DNA of 64,000 bases, taken from positions 5,176,501 to 5,240,500 of the forward strand of contig NZ_CP019966.1 in NCBI RefSeq assembly GCF_003031265.1, read 5' to 3'. The stretch comes from Rhodopseudomonas palustris (GTDB taxonomy: Bacteria; Pseudomonadota; Alphaproteobacteria; Rhizobiales; Xanthobacteraceae). A program made the translations under genes and the position numbers. Under the pieces are notes generated by a model. That model ran no database searches. It had not been told where the DNA came from and worked only from the letters and a program-made list of their open reading frames with translations. Positions 46,080-54,199 of the stretch are shown here, piece after piece. Position 1 is the stretch's first letter. Each line of letters begins with the position of its first letter.

Positions 46080-46286
46080 GCCTTGTTGAAGGTACGCCGA
46101 TGCGTTGTGTTGCCGCAGCACGATCGATGCCACGCAAATCAGGAACAAACCGGACGATTTTCGATTGAGTGCAGCGCCGTCGCGGAATTGTTAACCGCTG
46201 CCGTCTAGGCATCGATACACTGCGGCGATACATAGTCGCTCGATGATGTGCGCATCATCTTACGCTCACGTCTACGGATCGGTGGG

Positions 46287-47693
46287 ATGTTCGAAAGTCT
46301 TGATCCGGTGGTGCTGGCGCGCCTCCAGTTCGCCTTCACGGTGTCGTTTCACATCATCTTCCCCGCCTTTTCGATCGGCCTTGCGAGCTATCTCGCGGTG
46401 CTCGAAGCGCTGTGGCTGTGGACCAAGCGTGAAGTCTTCATCAACCTGTTCAATTACTGGATGAAGATCTTCGCCATTGCGTTCGGCATGGGCGTGGTGT
46501 CGGGCATCGTGATGTCCTACCAGTTCGGCACCAACTGGGCGGTGTTCTCCGACAAGACCGGCCCGGTGCTCGGCCCGCTGATGGCCTATGAGGTGCTCAC
46601 CGCCTTCTTCCTCGAGGCGGGATTCCTTGGCGTCATGCTGTTCGGCCTCAAGCTGGTAGGGCCGCGGCTGCACTTCCTCGCCACGCTGATGGTCGCGATC
46701 GGTACGCTGACCTCCGCGTTCTGGATTCTGTCGGCCAACTCCTGGATGCAAACCCCGACCGGCTACGGCGTCAACGAGGCCGGGCAGTTCGTCGCGGTCG
46801 ACTGGTTCAAGCTGATCTTCAATCCGTCATTCCCGTATCGTCTCGCCCACATGGTGCTGGCCGCCTATCTGACCACCGCGCTCGTGGTCGGCTCGGTCGG
46901 CGCCTATCATCTGCTGAGCAACACCCGGCAGCCTGGCGCGCGGATGATGTTCTCGATGGCGATGTGGATGATCGCCGTGGTAGCGCCGATCCAGATCTTC
47001 GCCGGCGACGCGCATGGCCTCAATACGCTGGAGCACCAACCCGCCAAGGTGATGGCGATGGAAGGCCATTACCAAAGCCACCCTGACGGTGCGCCGCTGA
47101 TCCTGTTCGGCCTGCCTGATCAGGACGCCGCGGTGGTGCGCTACGCGCTGCAGATTCCGAAGCTGTCATCGTTGATCCTGAAGCACTCGCTCGACGCACC
47201 GCTCGCCGGCCTCGACACCGTGCCGCGTGAAAACTGGCCGCCGGTGCCGATCACCTTCTGGTCGTTCCGCGTGATGGTCGCGCTCGGCTTCCTGATGCTC
47301 GGCCTCGGCGTGTTCAGCCTGTGGCTGCGCTGGCGCGGCCGGCTGTTCGAATCCCGCCCGCTGCACCGCTTCGCGCTGGCGATGGGCCCGGCCGGCTTCG
47401 TCGCCGTGCTGGCCGGCTGGGTGACCACCGAGACCGGGCGGCAGCCATTCACCGTGTTCGGCCTGCTGCGCACCGTCGACTCAGTATCGCCGCTAGCCGC
47501 TCCGGCGGTGGCGACGTCGCTGATCGCCTTCATCGTGGTGTATTTTGCCATCTTCATCGCAGGCGTGGTCTACATCCTGCGACTGATGGCGCATCCGCCG
47601 CACCACGGCGAAGAGGGCCCGCGCGGCGATACGCCCGAACGCGCCGCCGGCATCACGCCGGCGCCGGCGATCGCCACCCGCAGATTCAGTTGA
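46287..47693 (+). CDS. cydA: bd-type quinol oxidase subunit I (cyanide-insensitive type)
   Basis: 468 residues, about nine membrane helices. RLQFAFTVSFHIIFPAFSIG holds the heme b595 His ligand; the WAVFSDKTGPVLGPLMAYEVLTAFFLEAGFLGVMLFG and RLAHM segments hold further ligands; GWVTTETGRQPFTVFGLLRTVDSVSP is the C-terminal signature. The short Q-loop and LRTxDSVSP are those of the CIO (CioA) branch. Reduces O2 to water with ubiquinol in the inner membrane at low O2 or under cyanide/NO stress. Start at 46287 chosen for homology (MFESLDPVVLARLQFAF). Confidence 0.93.
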   Translation: MFESLDPVVLARLQFAFTVSFHIIFPAFSIGLASYLAVLEALWLWTKREVFINLFNYWMKIFAIAFGMGVVSGIVMSYQFGTNWAVFSDKTGPVLGPLMAYEVLTAFFLEAGFLGVMLFGLKLVGPRLHFLATLMVAIGTLTSAFWILSANSWMQTPTGYGVNEAGQFVAVDWFKLIFNPSFPYRLAHMVLAAYLTTALVVGSVGAYHLLSNTRQPGARMMFSMAMWMIAVVAPIQIFAGDAHGLNTLEHQPAKVMAMEGHYQSHPDGAPLILFGLPDQDAAVVRYALQIPKLSSLILKHSLDAPLAGLDTVPRENWPPVPITFWSFRVMVALGFLMLGLGVFSLWLRWRGRLFESRPLHRFALAMGPAGFVAVLAGWVTTETGRQPFTVFGLLRTVDSVSPLAAPAVATSLIAFIVVYFAIFIAGVVYILRLMAHPPHHGEEGPRGDTPERAAGITPAPAIATRRFS

Positions 47694-47706
47694 GCAGGAT
47701 TCGGCT

Positions 47707-48717
47707 GTGACTATGGCTTACGATGTCGCGACGATCTGGGCTTTCATCATCGCCTTTGCGGTGTTCGTCTATGTGGTGATGGACGGCTTCGACCTCGGCC
47801 TCGGCATTCTGTTTCCGCTGTTCCGCACCAAGCGCGACCGCGACGTCATCATGAACAGCGTCGCGCCGGTGTGGGACGGCAACGAGACCTGGCTGGTGCT
47901 CGGCGGTGGCGGCCTGTTCGCGGCATTTCCGCTGGCCTATGCGGTGCTGATGCCGGCGCTGTACACGCCGATCATCGCGATGCTGCTCGGCCTGGCGTTT
48001 CGCGGCGTCGCGTTCGAATTCCGCTGGCGCACCCAGCGCGAGCGCAACCGCTGGGACGTCGCATTCTTCCTCGGCTCGCTGGTGGCCACATTGGCGCAGG
48101 GTATCGCGCTCGGCGCGCTGCTGCAGGGCGTTCACGTCGAAGGCCGCGGCTATGCCGGCGGCTGGTGGGACTGGCTGACGCCGTTCAGCCTGCTCACCGG
48201 CGTCGCGCTGGTGATCGGCTATTCGCTGCTCGGCGCCACCTGGCTGGTGATGAAGACCACCGGCGACCTGCGCGAGAAGGCGTATCGCCTGAGCCGCTGG
48301 CTGCTGTTCGCGCTGCTCGCCGCGATCGTCGCCGTCAGCGCCGCGACGCCGTTCCTCAGCTACGACTATTCGCAGCGCTGGTTCGCCTGGCCGAACGTGC
48401 TGGCCACCGCGCAGGTGCCGCTCGCCGTCGCCATCGTCACCGCGCTGCTGCTGCGCGCGCTGGCGCAGCGCCGCGACTATCAGCCGTTCCTGCTGACGCT
48501 GTGCCTATTCGCGCTGTCCTATGCGGGCCTCGGCATCAGCCTGTGGCCCTATGTGGTCCCGCGCAGCATCACCATCTGGCAGGCAGCCGCGCCGGAGAAC
48601 AGCCAGCTGTTCATGCTGGTCGGCGTCGCCATCCTGGTGCCGATCATCCTGACCTACACCGCGTGGGCCTATTGGGTGTTTCGCGGCAAGGTCGATCCGG
48701 AGAACGGCTATCATTGA
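47707..48717 (+). CDS. cydB: bd-type quinol oxidase subunit II (cyanide-insensitive type)
   Basis: 336 residues, about eight membrane helices. VMDGFDLGLGILFPLF, MNSVAPVWDGNETWLVLGGGGLFAAFPLAYA and FRGVAFEFRWRTQRERNRWD are CydB/CioB hallmarks. Partner of the upstream subunit, 13 bp away. Start GTG 47707 with AGGA at good spacing; ATG two codons later is an alternative. The stop overlaps the following small gene (TTGA). Confidence 0.93.
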   Translation: MTMAYDVATIWAFIIAFAVFVYVVMDGFDLGLGILFPLFRTKRDRDVIMNSVAPVWDGNETWLVLGGGGLFAAFPLAYAVLMPALYTPIIAMLLGLAFRGVAFEFRWRTQRERNRWDVAFFLGSLVATLAQGIALGALLQGVHVEGRGYAGGWWDWLTPFSLLTGVALVIGYSLLGATWLVMKTTGDLREKAYRLSRWLLFALLAAIVAVSAATPFLSYDYSQRWFAWPNVLATAQVPLAVAIVTALLLRALAQRRDYQPFLLTLCLFALSYAGLGISLWPYVVPRSITIWQAAAPENSQLFMLVGVAILVPIILTYTAWAYWVFRGKVDPENGYH

Positions 48718-48845
48718 GCGCGCCGATTGAACCGAAAACGCCGCTGCCACGACGACTGCTGTGGTTCGTGGCGCTGTGGCTTGCCGGTGTCGGCGCGGTG
48801 ACGCTGGTCTCGCTGCTGCTGCGGTTGTGGATCGGTAAGGGCTGA
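48714..48845 (+). CDS. DUF2474 small membrane protein of the bd oxidase
   Basis: 43 residues: basic N-terminus (SAPIEPKTPLPRR) and one membrane helix (LLWFVALWLAGVGAVTLVSLLLRLW). DUF2474 proteins are short single-span proteins found immediately after CioAB/CydAB genes and are thought to be small accessory subunits, analogous to CydX. Start is TTG overlapping the cydB stop (TTGA), which explains why it is easily missed. Confidence 0.85.
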   Translation: MSAPIEPKTPLPRRLLWFVALWLAGVGAVTLVSLLLRLWIGKG

Positions 48846-48885
48846 CGTGATACATAGCCCCGCCAGTGTTTGCGATGGGGGTATC

Positions 48886-49479
48886 ATGAGATTTCCGCGC
48901 TTGTTGAGCCGGGTGGTGGCCGCGGCAGCCCTGGTCACGCTCGCTTCGATGCCGAGCTACGCGCAGCAGCAGGATCCCGGTGACGAGCCCGGTCTGATCG
49001 CCGACGACGGCTACGTGCTGCCGCCGGAGTGGCAGAAGCAGATGGTGTATTTCCGCACCACCGAAGCGCCCGGCACCATCATCGTCCAGACCTCCGAACG
49101 CTATCTGTATCTGGTTCAGGGCAACAACCGGGCGCTGCGCTACGGCATCGGTGTCGGCCGCGAAGGCTTCACCTGGCAGGGCCTGTTAAAGATCTCGCGC
49201 AAGGCCGAATGGCCGGATTGGGTGCCGCCGCCGGAGATGATCCAGCGCCAGCCTTATCTGCCGCGCTTCATGGCCGGCGGCCCGGGCAATCCGCTCGGCG
49301 CGCGGGCGATGTATCTCGGCTCGACGGTGTATCGCATCCACGGCACCAACCGCCCCGACACGATCGGCACCGCGATTTCGTCCGGCTGCTTCCGGCTGGT
49401 CAATGCCGACGTGATGGACCTGTACGACCGCGTGCCGGTCGGCACCAAGGTGGTGGTCCGGCAAAAGCCCGAGCTGTAA
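48886..49479 (+). CDS. L,D-transpeptidase (YkuD family)
   Basis: 197 residues with a signal peptide (1-26, ...MPSYA/QQQ). YkuD catalytic motif HGTNRPDTIGTAISSGCFRLVN with His152 and Cys168; the upstream RYGIGVGREGFTWQGLLKISRKAEWPDW segment is typical. Periplasmic enzyme that forms 3-3 peptidoglycan cross-links or links proteins to peptidoglycan. The ATG at 48886 is preceded by GATGGGGG and opens the signal peptide. Confidence 0.92.
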   Translation: MRFPRLLSRVVAAAALVTLASMPSYAQQQDPGDEPGLIADDGYVLPPEWQKQMVYFRTTEAPGTIIVQTSERYLYLVQGNNRALRYGIGVGREGFTWQGLLKISRKAEWPDWVPPPEMIQRQPYLPRFMAGGPGNPLGARAMYLGSTVYRIHGTNRPDTIGTAISSGCFRLVNADVMDLYDRVPVGTKVVVRQKPEL

Positions 49480-49519
49480 CGGCGCGGCGGCCTTCCCTTC
49501 TCATTGCGAAAGACTCAGC

Positions 49520-50554
49520 ATGTTCAAACGGACGTTTCAGACCGGGCTCGCGATCGGGCTCGTGGTCGCGGCGGGCATCGCGGCGGCAGCGATCACCTAT
49601 GAGCGCTACGACACCAAGACGCTGAAGCGCACCATCCGCCGCGATGCCGTGCTGTGCGGCGTCAATAAGGGCCTGCCCGGCTTCTCGACGCCCGACGACA
49701 AGGGCAACTGGAGCGGCTTCGACGTCGACTTCTGCCGCGCGGTGGCGGCGGCGATCTTCGACGATCCGAACAAGGTCCAGTTCGTGGCGCTCGACGCCAA
49801 CGAGCGCTTCAAGGAACTGCAGAGCCGCAAGGTCGACATCCTGTCGCGCAACTCGACCTGGAGCATGTCGCGCGAAACCAACTACGACCTGTATTTCCCG
49901 GCGGTCGCCTATTACGACGGCCAGGGCTTCATGGTGCCGGCCTCGCGCAAGATCGACAGCGCGGTCGAACTCGACGGCAGCAAGGTCTGCGTCCAGAACG
50001 GCACCACCACCCAGCTCAACCTCGCCGATTACTTCCGTGCCAACAACATGAAGTTTCAAGAGGTCAAGTCGGAGAAGTTCGACGACGTCGTGAAGGCCTA
50101 CAAGGATGGCCAGTGCGACACCTTCACGGCCGACGTGTCGCAGCTCTACGCGTTGCGCAAGACCTTCGAGAAGTCCGGCGACCACGTCATCCTGCCCGAC
50201 GTCATCTCCAAGGAGCCGCTCGCACCGGTGGTACGCCAGCGCGACGACGACTGGATGATGATCGTGAAGTGGACGCTGTACGCCATGATCAACGCCGAAG
50301 AGCTCGGCGTCACCTCGCAGAACATCGGCGAAGCGCTGAAGTCGAAAAAGCCGGACGTGATGCGCCTGGTCGGCACCGAAGGCGCGTTCGGCGAGGATCT
50401 CGGCCTGTCGAAGGACTGGGCCGCCCGCGTCATCCGCCACGTCGGCAACTACGGCGAAGTCTACGACCGCAACGTCGGCAAACTCGGCATCCCGCGCGGC
50501 ATGAACCAGCTCTGGAGCAACGGCGGAATTCAGTACGCGCCGCCGATCAGGTAG
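49520..50554 (+). CDS. aapJ: General L-amino-acid ABC transporter binding protein, AapJ/BztA-like
   Basis: 344 residues. N-terminal signal/anchor helix (1-24), then VLCGVNKGLPGFSTPDDKGNWSGFDVDFCRAVAAAIFDDPNKVQFVALDANERFKELQSRKVDILSRNSTWSMSRE, which is characteristic of AapJ/BztA. DGSKVCVQNGTTTQLNLADYFR follows. Binds several L-amino acids in the periplasm. No Aap permease or ATPase genes follow, so this is a solitary copy. The start is ATG 49520. Confidence 0.9.
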   Translation: MFKRTFQTGLAIGLVVAAGIAAAAITYERYDTKTLKRTIRRDAVLCGVNKGLPGFSTPDDKGNWSGFDVDFCRAVAAAIFDDPNKVQFVALDANERFKELQSRKVDILSRNSTWSMSRETNYDLYFPAVAYYDGQGFMVPASRKIDSAVELDGSKVCVQNGTTTQLNLADYFRANNMKFQEVKSEKFDDVVKAYKDGQCDTFTADVSQLYALRKTFEKSGDHVILPDVISKEPLAPVVRQRDDDWMMIVKWTLYAMINAEELGVTSQNIGEALKSKKPDVMRLVGTEGAFGEDLGLSKDWAARVIRHVGNYGEVYDRNVGKLGIPRGMNQLWSNGGIQYAPPIR

Positions 50555-50598
50555 GAACGGCGTCAGTCCGTCTCGTCGGCGCTGCTACACCCTCGACC

Positions 50599-50696
50599 GT
50601 CATCGCCCGCGAAGGCGGGCGACCCAGTATTGCAGAGCGCCGGCGATCAGCAACGAAGTCTCTAGAATACTGGATCCCCGCATACGCCGGGATGAC
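50599..50696. repeat. Palindromic intergenic repeat, GTCATCGCCCGC family
   Basis: GTCATCGCCCGCGAAGGCGGGCGACCCAGTATT at the left and AATACTGGATCCCCGCATACGCCGGGATGAC at the right, an imperfect inverted repeat ending in GTCAT/ATGAC. Confidence 0.75.
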
Positions 50697-50760
50697 GACT
50701 GTGGGCGGGGTTGAAGGTCTTTGGCGTCGAACGCCAACCGCCGATAGCACCCTCTCGTTC

Positions 50761-50872
50761 GTCATTCCGGGGCGCGCGCAGCGCGAGCCCGGAATCTCGC
50801 GGTTCAGGACCAGATCTCAAAACAATCTCGGGATTCCGGGTTCGCGAGCTAGCGCTCGCGCCCCGGAATGAC
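50761..50872. repeat. Palindromic intergenic repeat, GTCATTCCGGGGC family, copy 1
   Basis: GTCATTCCGGGGCGCGCGCAGCGCGAGCCCGGAATCTCG then CGGGATTCCGGGTTCGCGAGCTAGCGCTCGCGCCCCGGAATGAC: each half is itself a hairpin (arms end in GTCATTCCGGGGC / GCCCCGGAATGAC). Confidence 0.78.
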
Positions 50873-50899
50873 CACGGAAGCAGGCTGACGAAAAGGAGC

Positions 50900-52039
50900 T
50901 CAGTACTTCTTCCACTCCGCCAGCGCTTCGGCGTGGTAGGCGCTGTCGCCGAGCAGTTCCTGCAACACGCGGGCGCGTTTCATGAACAGGCCGATGTCGA
51001 ACTGGTCGGTCATGCCCATGCCGCCGTGCATCTGCACGCCTTCTTGCACCGCGAGCGTCGCCACCGTGCCGGCCTTGGCCTTGGCGACAGCGACCGCCAC
51101 GCGCGCCTGCGCGGCGTCGGCATCGACCGCCTGCAACGCCTTGAGCACCGCGGCGCGGAGGATTTCGATCTCGGTGTAGAGATGCGCGGCGCGGTGCTGC
51201 AGCGCCTGGAATTCGCCGATCAGCTTGCCGAACTGCTTGCGCTCTTTCAGATAGCTCACCGTCCGCCCGAACGCCTCGTCGGCAACGCCGAGCATTTCGG
51301 CGGCGACGGCAGCGCGGCCGACATTCAGCACCGCCTCGAGCAGCGCACCGCCGCGATCGACTTCGCCGAGCACCTGATCGGCATTCACCTCGACGTCGTC
51401 GAAGCTGATCCGCGCCGCATTATGCGCGTCGACCATCACGGTGCGTTCGATTGCAACACCCTTGGCCTTCGGGTCGACCAGGAACAGCGTCAGCCCATCC
51501 GCGTCACCAGCTTGCCCCGCGCTGCGCGCCGCGACGATCAGAAGGTCGGCGACGTGGCCGTCGACCACCAGCGCCTTGTCGCCCTTCAGCTTGAAACCAT
51601 TGCCGGCGCGCGTCGCCGCCAGTGCGATTTTCGCCGGCCGGTGCTTGGCGCCTTCGTCGACCGCGAGCGCCGCGATCAGCGAGCCATCGGCGATCTTCGG
51701 CAAGTAGGCCTTCTTCTGCGCCTCCGAGCCGCCGCGAGCCAGCGCGGACGTCGCCAGGATCGCGGTCGACAACAGCGGCGACGGCGTCAGGTTGCGGCCG
51801 ATCTCCTCCATCACCACGCCGGCCTCGACGCAGCCGAGCCCCGAGCCGCCGAACTCCTCCGGCACCAGCAGGCCGGCAAAGCCCATCTCGGCGAAGCTCT
51901 TCCACAAGTCGCGCGAAAAGCCGGTGGCGTCACGCTCGTCGCGCAGCTTGCGCAAATGCGCCACCGGCGCCTTGTCGCCGATCAGCCCGCGCGCCGAGTC
52001 GCGCAGCATGGTTTGTTCTTCGGTGAGGACGAGAGCCAT
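50900..52039 (-). CDS. Acyl-CoA dehydrogenase (short form, partner-type)
   Basis: 379 residues. N-terminal helical domain MALVLTEEQTMLRDSARGLIG...GLLVPEEFGGSGLGCVEAGVVMEEIGRNL, middle beta domain, and a C-terminal bundle with RKQFGKLIGEFQALQHRAAHLYTEIEILRAAV and VQMHGGMGMTDQFDIGLFMKRA. The beta-domain signature is degenerate (HRPAKIALAA in place of the usual EPxxGSD), as in the smaller subunit of heteromeric ACADs such as PimC/PimD or sterol dehydrogenases. It probably forms an alpha/beta complex with the upstream 394-residue ACAD. Confidence 0.87.
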   Translation of the reverse strand: MALVLTEEQTMLRDSARGLIGDKAPVAHLRKLRDERDATGFSRDLWKSFAEMGFAGLLVPEEFGGSGLGCVEAGVVMEEIGRNLTPSPLLSTAILATSALARGGSEAQKKAYLPKIADGSLIAALAVDEGAKHRPAKIALAATRAGNGFKLKGDKALVVDGHVADLLIVAARSAGQAGDADGLTLFLVDPKAKGVAIERTVMVDAHNAARISFDDVEVNADQVLGEVDRGGALLEAVLNVGRAAVAAEMLGVADEAFGRTVSYLKERKQFGKLIGEFQALQHRAAHLYTEIEILRAAVLKALQAVDADAAQARVAVAVAKAKAGTVATLAVQEGVQMHGGMGMTDQFDIGLFMKRARVLQELLGDSAYHAEALAEWKKY

Positions 52040-52082
52040 GGGTGAGGTTTCCGATCAGATCAATGATGTTGCAACGATACGA

Positions 52083-52187
52083 GGACCTCATGGTGAGGAG
52101 GCGCGCGCAGCGCGCCGTCTCGAACCATGAGCGCCGTGGCCCCTCATCCTTCGAGACGCGGCCTGACGGCCGCTCCTCAGGATGAGG
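52083..52187. repeat. Palindromic intergenic repeat, CCTCATCC/ATGAGG family, copy 2
   Basis: GGACCTCATGGTGAGGAGGCGCGCGCAGCGCGCCGTCTCGAACCATGAG then CCCTCATCCTTCGAGACGCGGCCTGACGGCCGCTCCTCAGGATGAGG. It lies between two tandem acyl-CoA dehydrogenase genes. Confidence 0.65.
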
Positions 52188-52194
52188 ACACCGA

Positions 52195-53379
52195 CTACGC
52201 CCCGGGCAGATCCAGGATGCGCTTGGCGACGATGCCGAGCATCACTTCGCTGGTGCCGCCTTCGATCGAGTTGGCCTTGGTGCGCAGCCAGGCGCGGGCG
52301 CGGGCGCCTTCTTGGCTGCGCTCGCTCTCCCACTCCAGCGCATCGATGCCGCCGGCCGACATCAGGATCTCGTGGCGGCGCTTATTCAGCTCGGTGCCGT
52401 AGTACTTCATCGCCGACGAGAACGCCGGATGCAGTTGCCCGGCCTTGGCGAGATCGACCGCCCGCTCAGCCGCACAAGCCAGCGCCGCCTCGTCAACGTC
52501 GAACGTGGCGATCTGGCCGCGCAGGATCGGATCGTCGAGCCGACCCTTCTCGTCGGTGCCGAGCGAATCCGCCGCGACCTGGCCGAGCGGCCGGCCGCCG
52601 TCGCGGCCGCCCATCCCGGAGATCATCGCGCGCTCGTGCTGCAGCAGATACTTCGCCACATCCCAGCCGCGGTTGATGGTGCCGACGACGTGCGACTTCG
52701 GCACGCGAACGTTGTCGAAGAAAGTCTCGCAGAACGGCGACTTGCCGGAAATCAGCAGGATCGGCTTGGTCGTCACGCCCTTCGAGGTCATGTCGAACAG
52801 GATGAAGCTGATGCCGTCATGCTTCTTGGCGGTCGGATCGGTCCGCACCAAGCAGAAGATCCAGTCGGCATAGTTGGCGTAAGACGTCCAGATCTTCGAG
52901 CCGTTGATGATGAAATCGTCGCCGTCGCTCTCGGCGCGGGTCTGCAACGACGCAAGGTCGGAGCCGGCGTTCGGCTCGGAGTAGCCCTGGCACCAGCGGA
53001 TTTCGCCGCGCGCGATCTTCGGCAGATGCTCGGCCTTCTGCTGCTCGTTGCCGTATTTCAACAGCGCCGGTCCGAGCATCCAGATGCCGAATGAGGACAG
53101 CGGCGAGCGCGCGCCGATCGCCGCCATCTCTTCGCGCAGGATCTTGTGGCGCGCACCATCGAGCCCGCCGCCGCCGTATTGCGTCGGCCAGTCCGGCACC
53201 GTCCAGCCCTTGTCGCGCATCCGCTCGAACCAGACCTTCTGCGCCTCGGAGGCGAATTTGGCGTTGCGGCCGCCCCAGAAATTGTCCTCGTCGCCTTGCA
53301 TTGGCGTGCGCATCTCGGCGGGGCAATTCGCCTCCAGCCAGGCGCGGGTCTCGGCGCGGAATGTATCGAGATCGGTCAT
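52195..53379 (-). CDS. Acyl-CoA dehydrogenase (long, catalytic form)
   Basis: 394 residues. FAD/substrate domain with RWCQGYSEPNAGSDLASLQTRAESDGDDFIINGSKIWTSYANYADWIFCLVRTD, GTINRGWDVAKYLLQHERAMI and a C-terminal SIEGGTSEVMLGIVAKRILDLPGA. This is the type of ACAD that pairs with a shorter ACAD to oxidise bulky acyl-CoAs (steroid side chains, dicarboxylyl-CoAs). Start ATG 53379, the first with the expected N-terminus (TDLDTFRAETRAWLEANCPAEM). Upstream in-frame extension to 54108 is spurious. A 155-bp gap with a repeat separates it from the second ACAD. Confidence 0.9.
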   Translation of the reverse strand: MTDLDTFRAETRAWLEANCPAEMRTPMQGDEDNFWGGRNAKFASEAQKVWFERMRDKGWTVPDWPTQYGGGGLDGARHKILREEMAAIGARSPLSSFGIWMLGPALLKYGNEQQKAEHLPKIARGEIRWCQGYSEPNAGSDLASLQTRAESDGDDFIINGSKIWTSYANYADWIFCLVRTDPTAKKHDGISFILFDMTSKGVTTKPILLISGKSPFCETFFDNVRVPKSHVVGTINRGWDVAKYLLQHERAMISGMGGRDGGRPLGQVAADSLGTDEKGRLDDPILRGQIATFDVDEAALACAAERAVDLAKAGQLHPAFSSAMKYYGTELNKRRHEILMSAGGIDALEWESERSQEGARARAWLRTKANSIEGGTSEVMLGIVAKRILDLPGA

Positions 53380-53544
53380 GCGGTTTCCATCCACATTTGC
53401 GCCGGCGCGTTGCACGCCGGCGATGCATTTGTTGGCGGCGACCTTGGCGCGTCGCGCGGTGGAATTCAATATCCGTCTCGGGCGGCGGTCTTGCGGCGAT
53501 GTGCTAGGGAACGAACGCCCGACAGCCAAAGAGGACAAACGAGG

Positions 53545-54090
53545 ATGCGCCTGAATTTGCTTTCGCCTGGCGAAATGACCGCCGAGCAACGCGCCATCTA
53601 TGACGAGTCGATCGCCAGCAAGCGCGGCAGCCCGCCGCCGCCGATGATGGCGTGGCTGGCGAGCCCGGAGATGGCCCGGCACGCCACCCGGCTTGGCGCC
53701 TTCCTGCGCTACGACACCTCGCTGACGCCGGCGCTGTCGGAGCTGGCAATCCTGGTCACCGCGCGGCATTGGACCGCGCAATTCGAATGGTACGCGCACA
53801 AGAAGATGGCGCTCGATGGCGGCCTCGATCCCAAGATCATCGACGCGGTCCGCGACCGCCGCACGCCCACCTTCGACGATCCGAAGGCGCAGGTGATCTA
53901 CGACGTCGCCCGCGCTTTGCATGAAGCCAAGGGACTGCCGCAGCCTCTCTACGACGAAGCGATGCGGCTGCTCGGCGAGCGCGGTCTGGTCGAAGTGATC
54001 GGGCTGTGCGGCTACTACACCATGGTGTCGATGACGCTCAACGCCTACCAGTTCCCGCTGCCCGACGGCGAGACGCCGGAGCTGGCGTAA
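53545..54090 (+). CDS. Carboxymuconolactone-decarboxylase-family protein
   Basis: 181 residues. The CMD core spans about 35-120: LGAFLRYDTSLTPALSELAILVTARHWTAQFEWYAHKKMALDGGLDPKIIDAVR. The catalytic Cys-x-x-Cys of AhpD-type peroxidase members is absent; an E-W-Y-x-H motif stands in its place, as in many non-redox CMD proteins. Function uncertain: perhaps a decarboxylase-like enzyme acting near the divergent acyl-CoA dehydrogenases. Two GAGG copies precede the ATG. Confidence 0.82.
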   Translation: MRLNLLSPGEMTAEQRAIYDESIASKRGSPPPPMMAWLASPEMARHATRLGAFLRYDTSLTPALSELAILVTARHWTAQFEWYAHKKMALDGGLDPKIIDAVRDRRTPTFDDPKAQVIYDVARALHEAKGLPQPLYDEAMRLLGERGLVEVIGLCGYYTMVSMTLNAYQFPLPDGETPELA

Positions 54091-54151
54091 ACCAGTCCTC
54101 TGGGACACGCCGAAGCAGGCGGATCCGGAATCCAGACAGTGATCCTGAGAG

Positions 54152-54188
54152 ATTCCGGGTTCGCGCGTTCCGCGCGCCCCGGAATGAC
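54152..54188. repeat. Half copy of the GTCATTCCGGGGC repeat
   Basis: ATTCCGGGTTCGCGCGTTCCGCGCGCCCCGGAATGAC, matching the right half of the 50761-50872 repeat. Preceded by a weaker GGATCCGGAATCC segment. Confidence 0.65.
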
Positions 54189-54199
54189 CGACCGAGAAG

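Larger units (their letters stand above)
50555..50899. other. Convergent intergenic region filled by two repeats
   Basis: 345 bp between the convergent aapJ-like and acyl-CoA dehydrogenase stops. Nearly all of it is made of the palindromic repeats at 50599-50696 and 50761-50872. No gene seen. Confidence 0.7.

Noticed and set aside
45825..46208. 127-codon + ORF after the sigma factor
   Set aside because: It crosses the orphan terminator, has no Shine-Dalgarno or domain and looks like an open frame in GC-rich DNA.
50900..53379. pimC/pimD (pimeloyl-CoA dehydrogenase) of R. palustris
   Set aside because: The two ACADs have the right sizes and order, but the other pim genes (pimF, pimA, pimB) are absent and the N-terminus of the short subunit does not fit what I recall of PimD. 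Left as generic paired ACADs.
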